DNA of 64,000 nucleotides from Candidatus Thioglobus sp. NP1 (GCF_003326015.1 NZ_CP023860.1:1612001-1676000), one strand, 5' to 3'. Positions 1 to 12,765 are shown, numbered from the stretch's first letter. Notes: generated from the letters alone by a model not told the origin. Program-made: numbers and translations.

Positions 1-327
1 ACACTCTCCACCCTGGTCACATATAGGACAATCCAGTGGATGATTAATTAATAAGAATTCCATAACTGCTTTTTGAGCAGTTTTTGCTTTATCATTTTTT
101 GTATGAATTTTCATACCATTTGCCACTGGAGTCGAGCAGGCTGGTTGAGCCTTAGGAACTCCCTCGACATCTACTAAACACATGCGACAGTTTGCAGCCA
201 CTGACAATTTTTTATGATAACAAAAACGAGGCACTTCTATACCCTCTCGATCAGCAATAGAGATGATAGAGTCTCCCGGGTTAGCGGTTACTAAAGAGCC
301 ATCAATTTCAATTTCAATTTCAGACAC
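1..327 (-). CDS. nuoG: NADH-quinone oxidoreductase subunit G, N-terminal part (cut by window start)
   Basis: Only the first 109 codons are present; the gene continues beyond base 1. NuoG is the large iron-sulfur subunit of the complex I peripheral arm. The reading frame starts at a GTG at 327-325 and opens [12 protein letters not shown]. It then shows the [2Fe-2S] ferredoxin-like cysteines (FCYH, NCRMC, then PACST) and the beginning of the next cluster motif, [10 protein letters not shown], at the window edge. The GTG start overlaps the nuoF stop by 8 nt, as expected for a translationally coupled operon. No ATG fits the conserved N-terminus better. Identity is clear from cysteine spacing and operon order; the rest of the protein cannot be seen. 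Confidence 0.93.
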   Translation of the reverse strand, partial: MSEIEIEIDGSLVTANPGDSIISIADREGIEVPRFCYHKKLSVAANCRMCLVDVEGVPKAQPACSTPVANGMKIHTKNDKAKTAQKAVMEFLLINHPLDCPICDQGGEC

Positions 328-1621
328 TCGCCTCTTCCTCAATAAGCTGATGCTCTTCTTCTACAATACTTCTTCCATGTTTGATATAGTATTCAAACTC
401 AGGTCTAAAATGCCTAATAAAGCTCTCAACAGGCGTAGCAGCAGCATCACCAAGAGCACAAATAGTATTACCACTAATTTTCCCTCCAACTGAAACTAAT
501 AAATCTAAGTCTTCATTTTTGCCATTACCATCTAAAATACGTTGTAACATCCGATATAGCCAACCTGTACCTTCCCTGCAAGGAGTACACTGGCCACAAG
601 ATTCATCATAATAAAAATGAGCTAATCGTGTTAAGGTTTTAACCATACAAGTAGTATCGTCCATTATGATCACTGAACCTGCACCAAGCATTGAGCCTGC
701 ATTAGCAATACTGTCATAATCCATTGTCATGTTCATTGCGGTCTCTGCTGACAATAGGGGTGTTGAAGAACCACCTGGAATAACTGCCTTAAGTGTTCTG
801 CCTTCCTTAAGTCCTCCAGCTAACTCTAATAATTTAGAAAAAGGGGTACCCATTGGCACTTCAAAATTAGAAGGGTTCTGTACATTACCTGTCACTGAAA
901 AACATTTCGTTCCACCAGAATTTTCAACTCCTAAATCAGCAAACCATTTCCCACCTTTAGTAAGAATTTCGGGAACGTTAGCAAACGTCTCAGTATTGTT
1001 AATAGTGGTCGGCTTTCCAAATAGCCCTACATTGGCTGGAAAAGGAGGTTTAAATCTGGGCTGACCTTTCTTGCCCTCAAGTGACTCTAATAATGCTGTC
1101 TCCTCTCCACAGATATAAGCGCCTGCACCTAAATGTGTGTATAAATCATAACTGATATCACTGCCATTAATGTTCTTACCAAGCAAACCTGCATCATATG
1201 CATCTTTAAGAGCCTCTTCAAAGCGATAATAGGGCTCCATAAACTCACCACGAATATAGTTATAACCAACTGTCGCATTCATTACGAATCCTGCAATAGC
1301 CATACCCTCTATAACTGAGTGTGGGTTATATCTTAATATATCTCTATCATGACAAGTTCCAGGCTCACCTTCATCAGAATTACAGACTACATATTTTTGA
1401 CCTTCTTGATTACGCGGCATAAAGCTCCACTTTAATCCAGTTGGAAAGCCAGCACCACCTCGGCCTCTTAATCCCGATGTTTTTAACTCTGCAAGAATAT
1501 CTTCAGGAGACATCTCACCATTAAGAATTTTTCTCCAAACTTTATAGCCACCAGTTGACTCATAGGTTGCAAAACTTGCTGGATTTTCTTTATCTAAATT
1601 TTTAAAGCAGACTTCATTCAT
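320..1621 (-). CDS. nuoF: NADH-quinone oxidoreductase subunit F (NADH/FMN-binding)
   Basis: 433 aa, normal length. NuoF oxidises NADH through FMN and hands electrons to the iron-sulfur chain of complex I at the cytoplasmic face of the inner membrane. The glycine-rich FMN/NADH segment [10 protein letters not shown] lies at 53-62, a second conserved stretch [21 protein letters not shown] spans 169-189, and the N3 [4Fe-4S] ligands are C342, C345 and C348 (SCGQCTPC) with C388. The start ATG at 1621 overlaps the nuoE stop (ATGA), so the two are translationally coupled. Nothing unusual in length or motifs. Confidence 0.97.
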   Translation of the reverse strand: MNEVCFKNLDKENPASFATYESTGGYKVWRKILNGEMSPEDILAELKTSGLRGRGGAGFPTGLKWSFMPRNQEGQKYVVCNSDEGEPGTCHDRDILRYNPHSVIEGMAIAGFVMNATVGYNYIRGEFMEPYYRFEEALKDAYDAGLLGKNINGSDISYDLYTHLGAGAYICGEETALLESLEGKKGQPRFKPPFPANVGLFGKPTTINNTETFANVPEILTKGGKWFADLGVENSGGTKCFSVTGNVQNPSNFEVPMGTPFSKLLELAGGLKEGRTLKAVIPGGSSTPLLSAETAMNMTMDYDSIANAGSMLGAGSVIIMDDTTCMVKTLTRLAHFYYDESCGQCTPCREGTGWLYRMLQRILDGNGKNEDLDLLVSVGGKISGNTICALGDAAATPVESFIRHFRPEFEYYIKHGRSIVEEEHQLIEEEASV

Positions 1622-2091
1622 TTTAAATTATCCAAAATATCATCAATTTTTTTTGTAGTTAAATGCTCATAATATTGGTCACCAATCTGACACATTGGAC
1701 CCCCAACACAGGCACCCAAACATTCAACTTTCTTAACACTCACTAAACCATCCTTACTTACCTCACCTGTCTTTACTTCTAACTTTTCTTCTAGATATGA
1801 GATTAGCTCATCAGAGCCATTTAACATACAAGATATATTGTGACAAAAGCGAATAATGTTTTTACCAACTGGTTTGTGGTTATAGTTTTCATAGAAAGTA
1901 GCGACTTCTTGCACACTAATTGTAGGCATTTGAAGATGATCAGCAACATCTTGCATTAGCTCACCTGTCAAACTTCCACCATTTTCATTCTGCACAATTG
2001 TAAGCGCCTGCATTACAGCTGAACTTTCTCTCCCTTCTGGATATTTTGTTATCCAAAAATCAATCTCTTTTTTTGCTGCATCTGAAATCAT
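1618..2091 (-). CDS. nuoE: NADH-quinone oxidoreductase subunit E (2Fe-2S)
   Basis: 157 aa, thioredoxin-like [2Fe-2S] subunit of the complex I NADH-dehydrogenase module, partner of NuoF. The cluster ligands are visible as C83 and C88 (RFCHNISC) and C124 and C128 ([11 protein letters not shown]). The helical N-terminal part with [16 protein letters not shown] is typical. It overlaps nuoD and nuoF by 4 nt each (ATGA junctions), so it sits in a tightly coupled operon. Confidence 0.97.
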   Translation of the reverse strand: MISDAAKKEIDFWITKYPEGRESSAVMQALTIVQNENGGSLTGELMQDVADHLQMPTISVQEVATFYENYNHKPVGKNIIRFCHNISCMLNGSDELISYLEEKLEVKTGEVSKDGLVSVKKVECLGACVGGPMCQIGDQYYEHLTTKKIDDILDNLK

Positions 2092-3341
2092 CTATCAACC
2101 TCACCAAAAACAATATCTTGAGTACCAATAATGGTTACAACATCAGAAAGCATGTGGCCTTTAGACATTTCATCCATCGATGCAAGATGTGGAAAACCTG
2201 GCGCTCTAATTTTAATTCTATAAGGCTTATTAGCACCATCTGAAACTATATAAACTCCAAACTCCCCTTTGGGAGCCTCAACAGCTGTATAACTCTCACC
2301 CTCTGGCAAGCAGAATCCTTCAGTAAATAATTTGAAGTGATGAATCAATGACTCCATATCATCTTTCATATCCTCACGATTTGGTGGAGTTACTTTATGA
2401 TCATCAGACATAACTGGCCCAGGATTAGACTTTAACCAGGCAACACATTGACTAATAATCTTAGTAGATTGACGCATCTCTTCCATTCTTACTAAGTAGC
2501 GATCATAACAATCTCCAGTTACCCCAACTGGTACATCAAATTCCAACTTATCATAAACTGAATAGGGTTCATTTTTTCTAATGTCCCATTCAACTCCAGA
2601 ACCTCTTAGCATTGCGCCAGTAAAACCCATTTGTTTCGCTCTTTCAGGTGAGACAATTGCAATGTTCACCAGTCTTTGTTTCCAAATCCTATTATCAGTT
2701 AATAAATCAGAATACTGCTGAATACTTTTTGGAAATTTATTTGCAAAATCTTCAATAAAATCTAGTAACGAACCTTGTCGATTTTCATTAATCTCTTTAA
2801 GCTTTTTGTCGCTTCTTAATTTTGAATCAAGGTATTGAGGCATCTTGTCTGGCAAGTCTCTATAAACGCCGCCAGGACGGTAATACGTTGCATGCATTCT
2901 TGAGCCACTAACCGCTTCGTAACAATCAATTAAAGTTTCACGCTCACGAAAAGCATATAAGAAAACACTCATAGCTCCAACGTCTAAGGCATGTGTTCCA
3001 AGCCACATAAGGTGATTCATAATGCGTGTTATTTCATCAAACATTACTCTAATATATTCAGCTCGCTCAGGAACCTTGAGACCTAACATTTTTTCAATTC
3101 CCATAACATAGGCATGCTCATTACACATCATCGAGACATAGTCCAGACGATCCATATAGCCAATAGATTGGTTGTATGGTTTGGACTCAGCAAGCTTTTC
3201 TGTTCCGCGATGCAGTAGGCCAATATGAGGGTCTGCCCGTTCTACAACCTCTCCATCCAATTCAAGTATTAATCTAAGAACACCATGAGCAGCAGGATGT
3301 TGCGGGCCAAAATTAAGTGTGTAATTTTTCATTTCAGACAT
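2088..3341 (-). CDS. nuoD: NADH-quinone oxidoreductase subunit D (49 kDa)
   Basis: 417 aa, the separate (not NuoCD-fused) 49-kDa subunit that helps form the quinone pocket of complex I. The N-terminal [21 protein letters not shown] and the following [12 protein letters not shown] are diagnostic and include the conserved quinone-site His residues. The C-terminal [16 protein letters not shown] is also conserved and the protein ends in the usual DIVFGEVDR. Two bases separate it from nuoC. Separate nuoC and nuoD genes differ from the enterobacterial fusion and fit many other proteobacteria. Confidence 0.97.
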   Translation of the reverse strand: MSEMKNYTLNFGPQHPAAHGVLRLILELDGEVVERADPHIGLLHRGTEKLAESKPYNQSIGYMDRLDYVSMMCNEHAYVMGIEKMLGLKVPERAEYIRVMFDEITRIMNHLMWLGTHALDVGAMSVFLYAFRERETLIDCYEAVSGSRMHATYYRPGGVYRDLPDKMPQYLDSKLRSDKKLKEINENRQGSLLDFIEDFANKFPKSIQQYSDLLTDNRIWKQRLVNIAIVSPERAKQMGFTGAMLRGSGVEWDIRKNEPYSVYDKLEFDVPVGVTGDCYDRYLVRMEEMRQSTKIISQCVAWLKSNPGPVMSDDHKVTPPNREDMKDDMESLIHHFKLFTEGFCLPEGESYTAVEAPKGEFGVYIVSDGANKPYRIKIRAPGFPHLASMDEMSKGHMLSDVVTIIGTQDIVFGEVDR

Positions 3342-3343
3342 AA

Positions 3344-3958
3344 TTACTTCCTTATAACTCGAGGAACATTTACATTAGGCTCAATGCTTACAGGCTCATA
3401 AACCACCCTACCTAATTCTTCATCGTATCGCATCTCGACTTCACCAATCATTGGAAAATCCTTTCTAAGTGGATGTCCTACAAAACCATAGTCGGTTAAT
3501 ATCCTCCTGAGATCATTATGGTTTTCAAATAAAATACCGAATAAATCAAAAGCCTCTCTTTCATACCAATCAGCACAATTCCAAATTTTGGTAACAGAAT
3601 TAATCATTAAATTATCTGAAGAAAGCAAAGCTTTAACTCTCAATCTCTGATTATCTGAGACAGAAAGCAAATGATAAACAACACCAAAACGTTGTTCTTT
3701 TTTATTTTCAGATTTTTGAGCTTGACGGGCTCTACCAAAACCTGAAGAACTCGCATTTCCATTCCAATCAGATTCACCATAGGTCATATAGTCAATCCCA
3801 CATAGATCAATCAGCGTATCAAAATTAAAATCATCACGCAATTGCTCACATACTTCGATAATATCATCACTATTAATAACAAGTGTGAGCTCATCAAAAG
3901 ATTCACTCAAATTATCTTTACCAAAAGCATTAGCTAATTTTTTCTTTAGTTCATTCAT
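3344..3958 (-). CDS. nuoC: NADH-quinone oxidoreductase subunit C (30 kDa)
   Basis: 204 aa, 30-kDa subunit of the complex I peripheral arm. Conserved signatures are [10 protein letters not shown] in the middle, then [13 protein letters not shown] and the C-terminal [21 protein letters not shown] Ser/Gly/Lys-rich segment at about 68-90 ([20 protein letters not shown] region) before RFGVVY is a flexible insertion. It lies between nuoB and nuoD with 2-3 base gaps. The start ATG at 3958 sits 3 bases after the nuoB stop. Confidence 0.96.
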   Translation of the reverse strand: MNELKKKLANAFGKDNLSESFDELTLVINSDDIIEVCEQLRDDFNFDTLIDLCGIDYMTYGESDWNGNASSSGFGRARQAQKSENKKEQRFGVVYHLLSVSDNQRLRVKALLSSDNLMINSVTKIWNCADWYEREAFDLFGILFENHNDLRRILTDYGFVGHPLRKDFPMIGEVEMRYDEELGRVVYEPVSIEPNVNVPRVIRK

Positions 3959-3961
3959 ATC

Positions 3962-4441
3962 TTATGTTCGAGCAATTGTGTTGGTTCTGCGAATTTTGTC
4001 TTGCAATTGAAGAATTCCATATAACAGAGCTTCTGCTGTAGGAGGACACCCAGGAACATAAACATCCACAGGGACAATACGGTCACACCCCCTAACAACA
4101 GCATAAGAGTAGTGGTAATAACCGCCTCCATTTGCACATGACCCCATTGATAATACATACCTTGGTTCAGGCATCTGGTCATAAACTTTACGAAGGGCAG
4201 GAGCCATTTTGTTTGTTAACGTTCCTGCAACGATCATTAAATCAGATTGGCGGGGAGTTGGACGAAAAACCACACCAAATCGATCAAGATCATAACGTGA
4301 TGATCCTGCCTCCATCATCTCAACTGCACAACAAGCTAGACCAAAAGTCATTGGCCATAGTGAGCCTGTTCGAGACCAGTTAATAACTTTGTCAAGTGAT
4401 GTTGTTACAAAGCCTTCCTTCATTAACCCTTCTATTGCCAT
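3962..4441 (-). CDS. nuoB: NADH-quinone oxidoreductase subunit B (N2 cluster)
   Basis: 159 aa, normal length. NuoB carries the terminal [4Fe-4S] cluster N2, which reduces quinone. Ligands are visible as the tandem C37-C38 (ACCAVEMM), C102 (GSCANGGG) and C132 ([14 protein letters not shown]). The gene is 12 nt downstream of nuoA. An overlapping ORF on the same strand (3955-4182) is a shadow in another frame. Confidence 0.97.
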   Translation of the reverse strand: MAIEGLMKEGFVTTSLDKVINWSRTGSLWPMTFGLACCAVEMMEAGSSRYDLDRFGVVFRPTPRQSDLMIVAGTLTNKMAPALRKVYDQMPEPRYVLSMGSCANGGGYYHYSYAVVRGCDRIVPVDVYVPGCPPTAEALLYGILQLQDKIRRTNTIART

Positions 4442-4453
4442 ATTAAATCCTTA

Positions 4454-4810
4454 TTACTCCCATTCAAGAGCACCTTTCTTCCATTCAAAAATAAACCCTA
4501 CAACTAATAAGAGTAGAAATATAGACATGGCAAAAAATCCAAACCACCCTAACTTGGCCTGGACAACTGCCCATGGAATAAAAAATGCAACCTCCAAATC
4601 AAAAAGTACAAATAAAATAGCTACTAAATAGTATCTAATATTAAAGTGCATCCTGGAATCATCAAACGCTGGAAAACCACATTCGAACTGGGAGTTTTTC
4701 TCATCATCTGGATTGCTTGGACCGAGAAGATAGCCAACTACTGTTAAGCCTACTCCAAAGGCTATTCCTAAGAATATAAAAACGATAATTGGTAAATAAT
4801 TCTCGAGCAC
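4454..4810 (-). CDS. nuoA: NADH-quinone oxidoreductase subunit A
   Basis: 118 aa membrane subunit of complex I with three predicted transmembrane helices (about 6-30, 61-83 and 88-109). The conserved QFECGFPAFDDSRMHFNIRYYLVAILFVLFDLEVAF region is complete (roughly 41-76). The start is a GTG at 4810-4808, preceded on the minus strand by a good GAGGA Shine-Dalgarno sequence about seven bases upstream. It is the first nuo gene; the tpiA-secG-tRNA genes that often precede nuoA in proteobacteria are absent here and tldD lies upstream instead. Confidence 0.96.
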   Translation of the reverse strand: MLENYLPIIVFIFLGIAFGVGLTVVGYLLGPSNPDDEKNSQFECGFPAFDDSRMHFNIRYYLVAILFVLFDLEVAFFIPWAVVQAKLGWFGFFAMSIFLLLLVVGFIFEWKKGALEWE

Positions 4811-4836
4811 TGTTTATCCTCATTTAAACAACGAAT

Positions 4837-4845
4837 ATTATACCA
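4837..4845 (-). promoter_or_regulatory. extended -10 promoter candidate for the nuo operon
   Basis: On the minus strand TGGTATAAT (4845-4837) is a perfect -10 hexamer with an upstream TGn extension. The first transcribed base would fall near 4830, about 20 nt before the nuoA GTG and just upstream of its GAGGA ribosome-binding site. No good -35 is seen at 16-18 bp, which is normal for extended -10 promoters. It lies in the 92-nt gap between tldD and nuoA. Confidence 0.5.
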
Positions 4846-4902
4846 GATTATCGTAAAACCGCTAGAAAAAACTGTCTTTAAATCCTAATATGAAGGATAA
4901 AT

Positions 4903-6327
4903 TTACCTATGAAGCTGAGTACCGCCAACAGTTAACATGTCAACTTTTAAGCTCGGCTGGCCAACTCCAACAGGAACACTCTGACCATCTTTTCCACAAA
5001 CTCCTACTCCAGGATCCAATTTTAAGTCATCACCCACCATAGAAATTTGATGGAGTACCTCATCTCCAGAGCCAATTAAAGTTGCTCCTTTAATAGGTGT
5101 GGTTATTTTTCCATTCTTAATTAAGTAAGCTTCATTTGCAGAAAAAACAAACTTTCCTGATGTTATATCAACCTGACCACCATCAAAATTTTTCGCATAT
5201 ATCCCATTTTCCACGGATGAAATCATATCTTTAAATTTATCTTTGCCATTTAGCATATATGTGTTTGTCATTCTTGGCATTGGGATATGTGCATATGATT
5301 CTCGCCTTCCATTGCCCGTACTAGATTTACCCATTAACCGAGCATTAAGCTTATCCATCATATAGCCCTTTAATACACCATTTTTTATTAGTGTAGTTTC
5401 TTGAGTTGGAGTGCCCTCATCATCAATTGTAAGGCTTCCACGGCGATTACTAATTGTGCCATTATCAACAATAGTACATTTTTCACTAGCAACTTTTTCA
5501 CCTACTTTGCCACTAAAAACAGAACTACCCTTACGATTAAAGTCCCCTTCCAGTCCATGACCTATAGCTTCATGCAAAAGAACTCCAGGCCAACCTGAAC
5601 CTAGAATGACAGGCATTTTTCCTGCAGGAGCATCTTTAGATTCTAGAGCAACCATTGCAAGACGAAGTGCCTCTTTAGTATATGCTTCAACAAGTGAATT
5701 ACTCTCAAAATATCCATAATCATAGCGACCGCCGCCTCCACTTGAAGCTTGTTCAGTTCTGCCATTATGTTCAACAATTACTGAAACACTTATTCTAACC
5801 ATAGGTCTGCAATCTATTTGATAAACACCATCAGTTGATGCTATAAGAACTTCTGTATATGCACCAGAAAGAGATGCACTAACTTGAACAACTTTTGGTT
5901 CCTCTCTGGCAATTGCATTAATTTGTCTAAGTAAGCCAACTTTTTCTTTAGAAGTTAGGCTTCCTAGGGGGCTTAATGCTGGGTACTTAATTGGATAATC
6001 TATTGTCTTTAAAATTTTTGAGCTTGAATTAGCCTTACTATCAGATATACCTTTTGCAAAATTTACCGCACCCTCAATTGCTTTAATATTGAGATCATCT
6101 GAGTATGAAAAACCAGTTTTATCTCCTGATACGCATCGAGCACCAACACCATGACTTATATTGTATGAGCCATCCTTGACAATTCCCTCATCCAGGACCC
6201 AAGACTCAGCTACTGAATGTTGGAAATATAAATCTGAATATTCAGACCCTGTATCAGAGAGTGAATTTAGCATATTAAATATTTCGCTCTCATTAATTTT
6301 GTGATCACTAAGTAATTCATTAATCAT
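4903..6327 (-). CDS. tldD: Metalloprotease TldD
   Basis: 474 aa, full length. TldD pairs with TldE/PmbA to form a Zn protease that degrades unfolded or modified peptides in the cytoplasm. The metal/catalytic motif [11 protein letters not shown] is at 252-262 (H252, E253, H257), and the third zinc ligand is probably C444 in [13 protein letters not shown]-terminal features such as [16 protein letters not shown] are conserved. The start overlaps the yhdP stop (ATGA), reproducing the yhdP-tldD linkage known from other gammaproteobacteria. No tldE/pmbA is in this window. Confidence 0.95.
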   Translation of the reverse strand: MINELLSDHKINESEIFNMLNSLSDTGSEYSDLYFQHSVAESWVLDEGIVKDGSYNISHGVGARCVSGDKTGFSYSDDLNIKAIEGAVNFAKGISDSKANSSSKILKTIDYPIKYPALSPLGSLTSKEKVGLLRQINAIAREEPKVVQVSASLSGAYTEVLIASTDGVYQIDCRPMVRISVSVIVEHNGRTEQASSGGGGRYDYGYFESNSLVEAYTKEALRLAMVALESKDAPAGKMPVILGSGWPGVLLHEAIGHGLEGDFNRKGSSVFSGKVGEKVASEKCTIVDNGTISNRRGSLTIDDEGTPTQETTLIKNGVLKGYMMDKLNARLMGKSSTGNGRRESYAHIPMPRMTNTYMLNGKDKFKDMISSVENGIYAKNFDGGQVDITSGKFVFSANEAYLIKNGKITTPIKGATLIGSGDEVLHQISMVGDDLKLDPGVGVCGKDGQSVPVGVGQPSLKVDMLTVGGTQLHR

Positions 6328-8843
6328 AAAACTTTAACTCCATCTAATTTCTCAATAATAGGATTAGACCATGGCCCTGAAATAACAAATGTTATTTCAA
6401 CAACATTATCTAATAGCTCTCCAAAAACTTCACCACCAAAAAGCACCTTATCAGCAGCCCAAACTCCTAAACCGGCTAAACCTCCCCCAGCAAGGTAAGT
6501 TGCAAGAGGAACTGTATCTGCGATAGATGGCTGAACATTTGCTGCTAAATTATAGTCTTGTTTTATGAGATCTACAAAGCCAGTTAGTTCGATATCACTT
6601 TCCTCACTCTCAACGAGAAAATAATCTACTTTAGCTACCCCATCATTAAATAAAAAATTGGCATTGATTTGATCATAAACATAGCCCTGGTCTCTAAGTT
6701 CAGTTCTGGATAAGCTTAATCTATCTGCTATCGACTCAAGATTGATATATGAAAGAAGTTTTAATAAATTAGGATCTTGGTTTGTAAAAACGCCCTTTTC
6801 AACTTTTGCCTTCATAAAGCCACTAACTTTTTTTGTTGAAACTTCCCAAGGCTCACAATCACAATATAATCTTAAATCTGCATTAAATGCTCCGCCTATA
6901 ACAGGCTCATTAACCTTAAATTTAAGTAAAAAATCAGATAAATTATTATTTGTTGCCTTAGCTCGTAAAATTGTTCTTCCATTGAACCAGCTCCCATTAA
7001 AGACCAAATCATCATTACTAAGACCTATGTTTTCAAAAGTTAGATTCTTAATTTCCATTACATTATCGTGACTTATTAAGTTTACATCAAAATTTGGAAT
7101 AGTCTTGCCATTAACTTTAGCATCTGAAGAGTTTAAATGGAAACTAGGAAAAAAATCAGGATAAAGCTTCCAATTATTAATGCCTTCAAGGTTTAAAATT
7201 TTAGAATCAGTTAACTGAACCTCATAACTTCCATCTTTCTCGATAACTAAATTAATATTAGATTTAAGAATGTCAGAATCAATAATAGTATGCCATTCAT
7301 TAATTGACTTTTTAGCAATATAGGCATCAGTCTTAGTCTCTAAATGGCTTAACTTAAGTTTAAATTTAGCATTTTCATCCGTTATCCAATCCTTTGGATT
7401 TAGGGATAACTGAAATAAATCATTACCTATTAATCCCTTTCCTTTAGTTTGGATTAACCCATTATTAAAAGAAATTTGTGAATTAAATTCATTAATTAAT
7501 AGTGACCCATTTAATAAACTTAATTTATTATCAGATGCATACATTTCAAAAGTAATTTTTGGATTTTGATTACTATTATTTTTAAGTGGCACTACTAGAT
7601 TAAGATTTCCCCAAAGGCGCCCTTCAAGTTCGAACTCATTTAAATAATTTTTAAACCTGGATGGAACATTAGACTGTTTGATAAATTCAGAAACTTTTTT
7701 ACTCTGAGAGTTAAATCTTGTATTAACTGATAACTCAGATCCTTCCATATTAAAATCTTTTAAGGTGATACTTAAATAGCTCAAATCAATGCCATCTATC
7801 TGAGCCTTATTTGATGTCAGCCGAAGATAATCATTTGAAAAATTAACCTTTGCATTTAAATCACTTATAGAAGGCCATTTAGAATCAAGATTTAGATTAG
7901 CATTACTAAGATTAGCTGAAAATTTTGTATTAGGACGATCTAAATCCCCTGACATATTAAATCGAGTTGTTAGACTAATATCAGTCAAGAATCCTTTATC
8001 AATAACTTGATCTAACCATAAGGCAGCTGCTGTATTGGCTAATGCACTAGGTAGATTTTGATTAATTTTTGATACCTCAATCTCATCAATATAACTTTCA
8101 AATTCAAGATACACCCTGTCTTGTTGATTAAAAATCTTAAGTTGGGCAGAGAGGTTAAAATCTTCATTTTTAAGCGAAAAAGGAATCACTGCAACTCTAT
8201 CCTCTGTAGCCTTAGTAACGTCAATAGTTGTGTTAATATTTAATGCACTCCCAAGTTTTGGAATTTGTGAGTTACTAAAAAGAGATTGATCTCTCATTGA
8301 TAATGTTAATCTTTCCTTATTTCTTTTTAGTTCAATTGCAGCGAGCTCTAACGACTGGTCTCCAATTAGTCTTGTTTTATCAATTGAAAGAGATTTAAGT
8401 GCTAGTAGTCTCGTTAACCCAATACTTGAAAGAATATTATCTGTATTAATGATTGAAACATAATTATTAATTGAAGAAACATCAATAATTAACTCATTGA
8501 TATCTATATGCCCTGGTATTTCAATACCCTGATATAACGCCAATAAATCAACATTCCATCTTAATACATCAATTGATGCAATGGGCTCAAGATCTTTAGA
8601 GCTAATCTCTAAATTTTTTACAGCCAGAAGAAGTTCATTATCCTGGAACTCCAAGGAAAGCTTATCTATTTCAACATCTAAACCAATTACTTGAGAAAGT
8701 TGATCTTCAAGTGAGCCTTTTATGGTTTGTGGAAACATTACAAAAAAAGCAATAACTAATAATATAGCTAGAGCAATAAATGCTGTTATCCAGGTACTAA
8801 TTTTTAGTATATTAAGACTTCGATGGAGAGTTTTTTTAAGCAT
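6324..8843 (-). CDS. yhdP: YhdP family AsmA-like phospholipid transport protein
   Basis: 839 aa. An N-terminal transmembrane anchor (about 15-37, [20 protein letters not shown]) is followed by a long, beta-rich periplasmic region typical of DUF3971/AsmA-like proteins. The C-terminal part has the conserved [25 protein letters not shown] and [13 protein letters not shown] patterns. The family bridges inner and outer membranes for glycerophospholipid transport. It is clearly shorter than enterobacterial YhdP (about 1266 aa), so the repeat-like bridge may be shorter. Adjacency and overlap with tldD support the call. Confidence 0.85.
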   Translation of the reverse strand: MLKKTLHRSLNILKISTWITAFIALAILLVIAFFVMFPQTIKGSLEDQLSQVIGLDVEIDKLSLEFQDNELLLAVKNLEISSKDLEPIASIDVLRWNVDLLALYQGIEIPGHIDINELIIDVSSINNYVSIINTDNILSSIGLTRLLALKSLSIDKTRLIGDQSLELAAIELKRNKERLTLSMRDQSLFSNSQIPKLGSALNINTTIDVTKATEDRVAVIPFSLKNEDFNLSAQLKIFNQQDRVYLEFESYIDEIEVSKINQNLPSALANTAAALWLDQVIDKGFLTDISLTTRFNMSGDLDRPNTKFSANLSNANLNLDSKWPSISDLNAKVNFSNDYLRLTSNKAQIDGIDLSYLSITLKDFNMEGSELSVNTRFNSQSKKVSEFIKQSNVPSRFKNYLNEFELEGRLWGNLNLVVPLKNNSNQNPKITFEMYASDNKLSLLNGSLLINEFNSQISFNNGLIQTKGKGLIGNDLFQLSLNPKDWITDENAKFKLKLSHLETKTDAYIAKKSINEWHTIIDSDILKSNINLVIEKDGSYEVQLTDSKILNLEGINNWKLYPDFFPSFHLNSSDAKVNGKTIPNFDVNLISHDNVMEIKNLTFENIGLSNDDLVFNGSWFNGRTILRAKATNNNLSDFLLKFKVNEPVIGGAFNADLRLYCDCEPWEVSTKKVSGFMKAKVEKGVFTNQDPNLLKLLSYINLESIADRLSLSRTELRDQGYVYDQINANFLFNDGVAKVDYFLVESEESDIELTGFVDLIKQDYNLAANVQPSIADTVPLATYLAGGGLAGLGVWAADKVLFGGEVFGELLDNVVEITFVISGPWSNPIIEKLDGVKVL

Positions 8844-8869
8844 ATTTTTGTTGCAATCAACTGCAACTT

Positions 8870-8889
8870 ATTATAACCAAATGTATAAT
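8870..8889. promoter_or_regulatory. divergent promoter region between yhdP and cytochrome c5
   Basis: A plus-strand TATAAT lies at 8884-8889, with a poor -35 (CTGCAA) 17 bp upstream. It would start transcription about 30 nt before the cytochrome gene, whose AAGGAAGG ribosome-binding site is at 8914-8921. A minus-strand TATAAT lies at 8875-8870, pointing to yhdP. The two -10 boxes are only 8 bp apart, so the promoters probably compete. Assigned by eye only. Confidence 0.4.
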
Positions 8890-8924
8890 ATCTCGGAATT
8901 TAATCTGTTCTTCAAGGAAGGTCA

Positions 8925-9386
8925 ATGAGTCAAGCTTCTAAAACTTCTACAAAATTAATGCTTTTCGTTTGGTTAATAGCTATGATTTTTATCGGTATCA
9001 AAGCCCTTAACTCAACTAATGGAGAGTCTAATGTTAGTGAAAATATGATTGATAATGCAGCTCTTGAGAGGATTAAACCAATAGGAATGGTTGCTATTGA
9101 TACTGCAATAGCCGAAGCATCTGCTAAACTTCAGGATAAAGCTGAGCGTTCTGGTGAACAAATATATAATGCAAATTGTATGGGTTGTCATAATTCAGGT
9201 GTTTTAGGATCTCCTAAGTATGCTTCATTAGAAGATTGGGCACCTAGAATTGGACTTGGTGTTGATAAACTTACTGCATCAGCTATTGCTGGTAAAGGGG
9301 GAATGCCTGCAAAAGGAACCTGTATGGACTGCTCTGATAATGATATAAAAATCACTGTCCAATATATGTTGGATAGCTTAGAGTAA
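8925..9386 (+). CDS. Membrane-anchored cytochrome c5 family protein
   Basis: 153 aa with an uncleaved N-terminal membrane anchor (about 11-28). It has one haem c site CMGCH (C85, C88, H89) and the class signature GKGGMPAKGTCMDCSDND, in which M127 is the probable axial ligand and C133/C136 form the usual c5 disulfide. It is a periplasmic electron carrier, probably delivering electrons to a terminal oxidase. Monocistronic, with a strong AAGGAAGG Shine-Dalgarno, and convergent with the asparaginase-like gene 16 nt downstream. Confidence 0.92.
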   Translation: MSQASKTSTKLMLFVWLIAMIFIGIKALNSTNGESNVSENMIDNAALERIKPIGMVAIDTAIAEASAKLQDKAERSGEQIYNANCMGCHNSGVLGSPKYASLEDWAPRIGLGVDKLTASAIAGKGGMPAKGTCMDCSDNDIKITVQYMLDSLE

Positions 9387-9402
9387 ATCTTTTATTTTCG
9401 AT

Positions 9403-9894
9403 TTATGATTCTATGTATTGAAAGACTCCAAGAGCTCTATTTTTTTCTACGTCATCCCAAGGTAAGACTCTTCCATTCATTGCAACATATACTCCAGATT
9501 CTAATAGTTGAAGAGAGCCCAAAGCACAGCCAAAATTAAATAGGGCATCCGAATTGCTAACTGCATATGGCACCATAGCGCCAAAAAGAACAATAGTCTT
9601 ATCTATATCACTTTCACCAATCAATCTAGCTGTGTCACACATAGTATCAGTGCCGTGAGTAATCAAGATAAAATCCTCCTCACAACTCCTACAGCTATCG
9701 ACAATAAAATCTCGCTCTTTGTCCACCATATCTAAACTGTCTAATAACATTATTTCCTCTAAAGTCAAATCTACCTCAACTCTAGATCGCTTAACCATCT
9801 CAGGAAAATGAGTCTTATCAAATTCAAGCTCACCATTAGATTGGTTATAGACCTTATCAATTGTTCCACCTGTAATAAGTAATCTAACTTTCAT
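9403..9894 (-). CDS. Short asparaginase-domain protein
   Basis: 163 aa, covering only the N-terminal domain of type I/II L-asparaginases (usually about 330 aa). The first active-site loop TGGTID (8-13, nucleophile position T11) and the second HGTDTM (80-85, T82-D83) are intact. The C-terminal dimerisation domain is absent and no frameshift or downstream remnant is visible, so it appears to be a stand-alone short family rather than a broken gene. The catalytic Lys seen in full enzymes is not obvious. Substrate unknown; amidase or asparagine hydrolysis is possible. Confidence 0.75.
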   Translation of the reverse strand: MKVRLLITGGTIDKVYNQSNGELEFDKTHFPEMVKRSRVEVDLTLEEIMLLDSLDMVDKERDFIVDSCRSCEEDFILITHGTDTMCDTARLIGESDIDKTIVLFGAMVPYAVSNSDALFNFGCALGSLQLLESGVYVAMNGRVLPWDDVEKNRALGVFQYIES

Positions 9895-9919
9895 ATTTTC
9901 ATCTTAATATTAAATTTAA

Positions 9920-10563
9920 TTAATTATAACTTCTCTTACCAAAAATATCAGTTCCAACTCTAACAAATGTAGCACCTCTTTCTATTGCTAATTCGAGGTC
10001 TGCTGACATTCCCATTGATAATGAATCAAGATAAGAAAATTTTGAAACTAATTTCGCCATTTCACTAAAACTAGCTGCAGAATTTTCAGGGTTAGGGATA
10101 CACATGAAACCTCTTAAAGCAATATTAGGTAATTCTTTAACCTCAGAGATGATCTCTGGAATATCCTCAATAAGTAATCCAGATTTTGTTTCCTCTTTGT
10201 CAATATTTATCTGCATAAGGATATTAAGTTGGCCTAAATTTGGATCTCTTTGAGAACTTAGTCTTTTTGCAATCTTCAGCCTATCAACACTGTGGACCCA
10301 ATCGAAATTCTCTGCAATACCTGCAGTTTTATTTGCTTGAATTGGACCAATAAAATGCCAAGTTAAATTACTATTTTTAAGTGATGATATTTTTTCTAAA
10401 GATTCTTGTAAATAATTTTCACCAAAATGAAACTGTCCTGCATCAATCGCTTCTTGAATTTCTGAAATCGATCGAGTTTTACTAACCGCAATTAACTCTA
10501 CCTCCTGATCATGTTTTACAGATTCTATCCGGGACTTTACAAAATTTAAGTTATCCGAAATCA

Positions 10564-10564
<1 letters not shown>
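9920..10564 (-). CDS. yggS: PLP homeostasis protein (YggS/PLPBP family)
   Basis: 214 aa, a single-domain fold-III PLP-binding protein that buffers pyridoxal phosphate in the cytoplasm and has no known catalytic activity. The PLP lysine is K29 in IAVSKTRS. HFGENYLQE, WHFIGPIQANKT, the LGQLNILMQIN stretch and the C-terminal LSMGMSADLELAIERGATFVRVGTDIFG are all diagnostic. It overlaps pyrK by one base (TAATG-type junction), so the two are co-transcribed. Confidence 0.95.
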
Positions 10565-12304
<1,740 letters not shown>

Positions 12305-12339
12305 TTAAAAACTAGATAAGATTTTACCAGTCAACTCGA

Positions 12340-12765
12340 TTAGTGACAGGATTTACCTAATTTTTTTAATCGCCAGTAATTGAAGGGCCAAGGCGTTATA
12401 AAACCAAAAAATAACGCAATTGGTAATACCCAAAGCTTAAATATAGCTCCACCAGTTAATAAATAATCAACTAAATTCATTGCTAATTCCATTGAAATCA
12501 TTGAAATTAAACTCATTCCTAATGCAGTTTTTATAGCACTTGCAAAATCAAATGATTGACGCATCAACATATAGGTTTCCAACAATATACTTGCAATAAT
12601 TCCATTAATCATTGCAAGTCCAAAAATGTAAATGGTTGGCCAACCACTATCTTGCAATAAAGCGATTGTTCCAAAATCACCAATAGCGCAACCAATTAAG
12701 CACCATTTAGTGTTATTTGCACTTTGGCGCCAAGTATGTCTGCATGTCCAAAAATCATCAATCAT
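12340..12765 (-). CDS. DUF4396 family membrane protein
   Basis: 141 aa, probably four transmembrane helices. Recognisable DUF4396 patterns are CLIGCAIGDFG near the N-terminus, GMSLISMISMELAMNLVDYLLTGG in the middle and a C-terminal GFITPWPFNYWRLKKLGKSCH ending in Cys-His. The conserved Met, Glu, Cys and His residues suggest metal or copper handling, but the function is not established. It is separated from argB by 50 nt and from hemW by 77 nt of AT-rich sequence in which I see nothing clear. Confidence 0.75.
   Translation of the reverse strand: MIDDFWTCRHTWRQSANNTKWCLIGCAIGDFGTIALLQDSGWPTIYIFGLAMINGIIASILLETYMLMRQSFDFASAIKTALGMSLISMISMELAMNLVDYLLTGGAIFKLWVLPIALFFGFITPWPFNYWRLKKLGKSCH

Noticed and set aside
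729-1064. Plus-strand open frame of 111 codons inside nuoF
   Set aside because: It lies antisense to a complete, strongly conserved gene and shows no known domain.
3955-4182. Minus-strand 75-codon open frame overlapping nuoB
   Set aside because: It is in another frame of nuoB, whose protein is complete and conserved there.
4811-4902. tRNA gene upstream of nuoA
   Set aside because: Many proteobacteria have one near here, but no cloverleaf pattern or T-loop sequence is visible.
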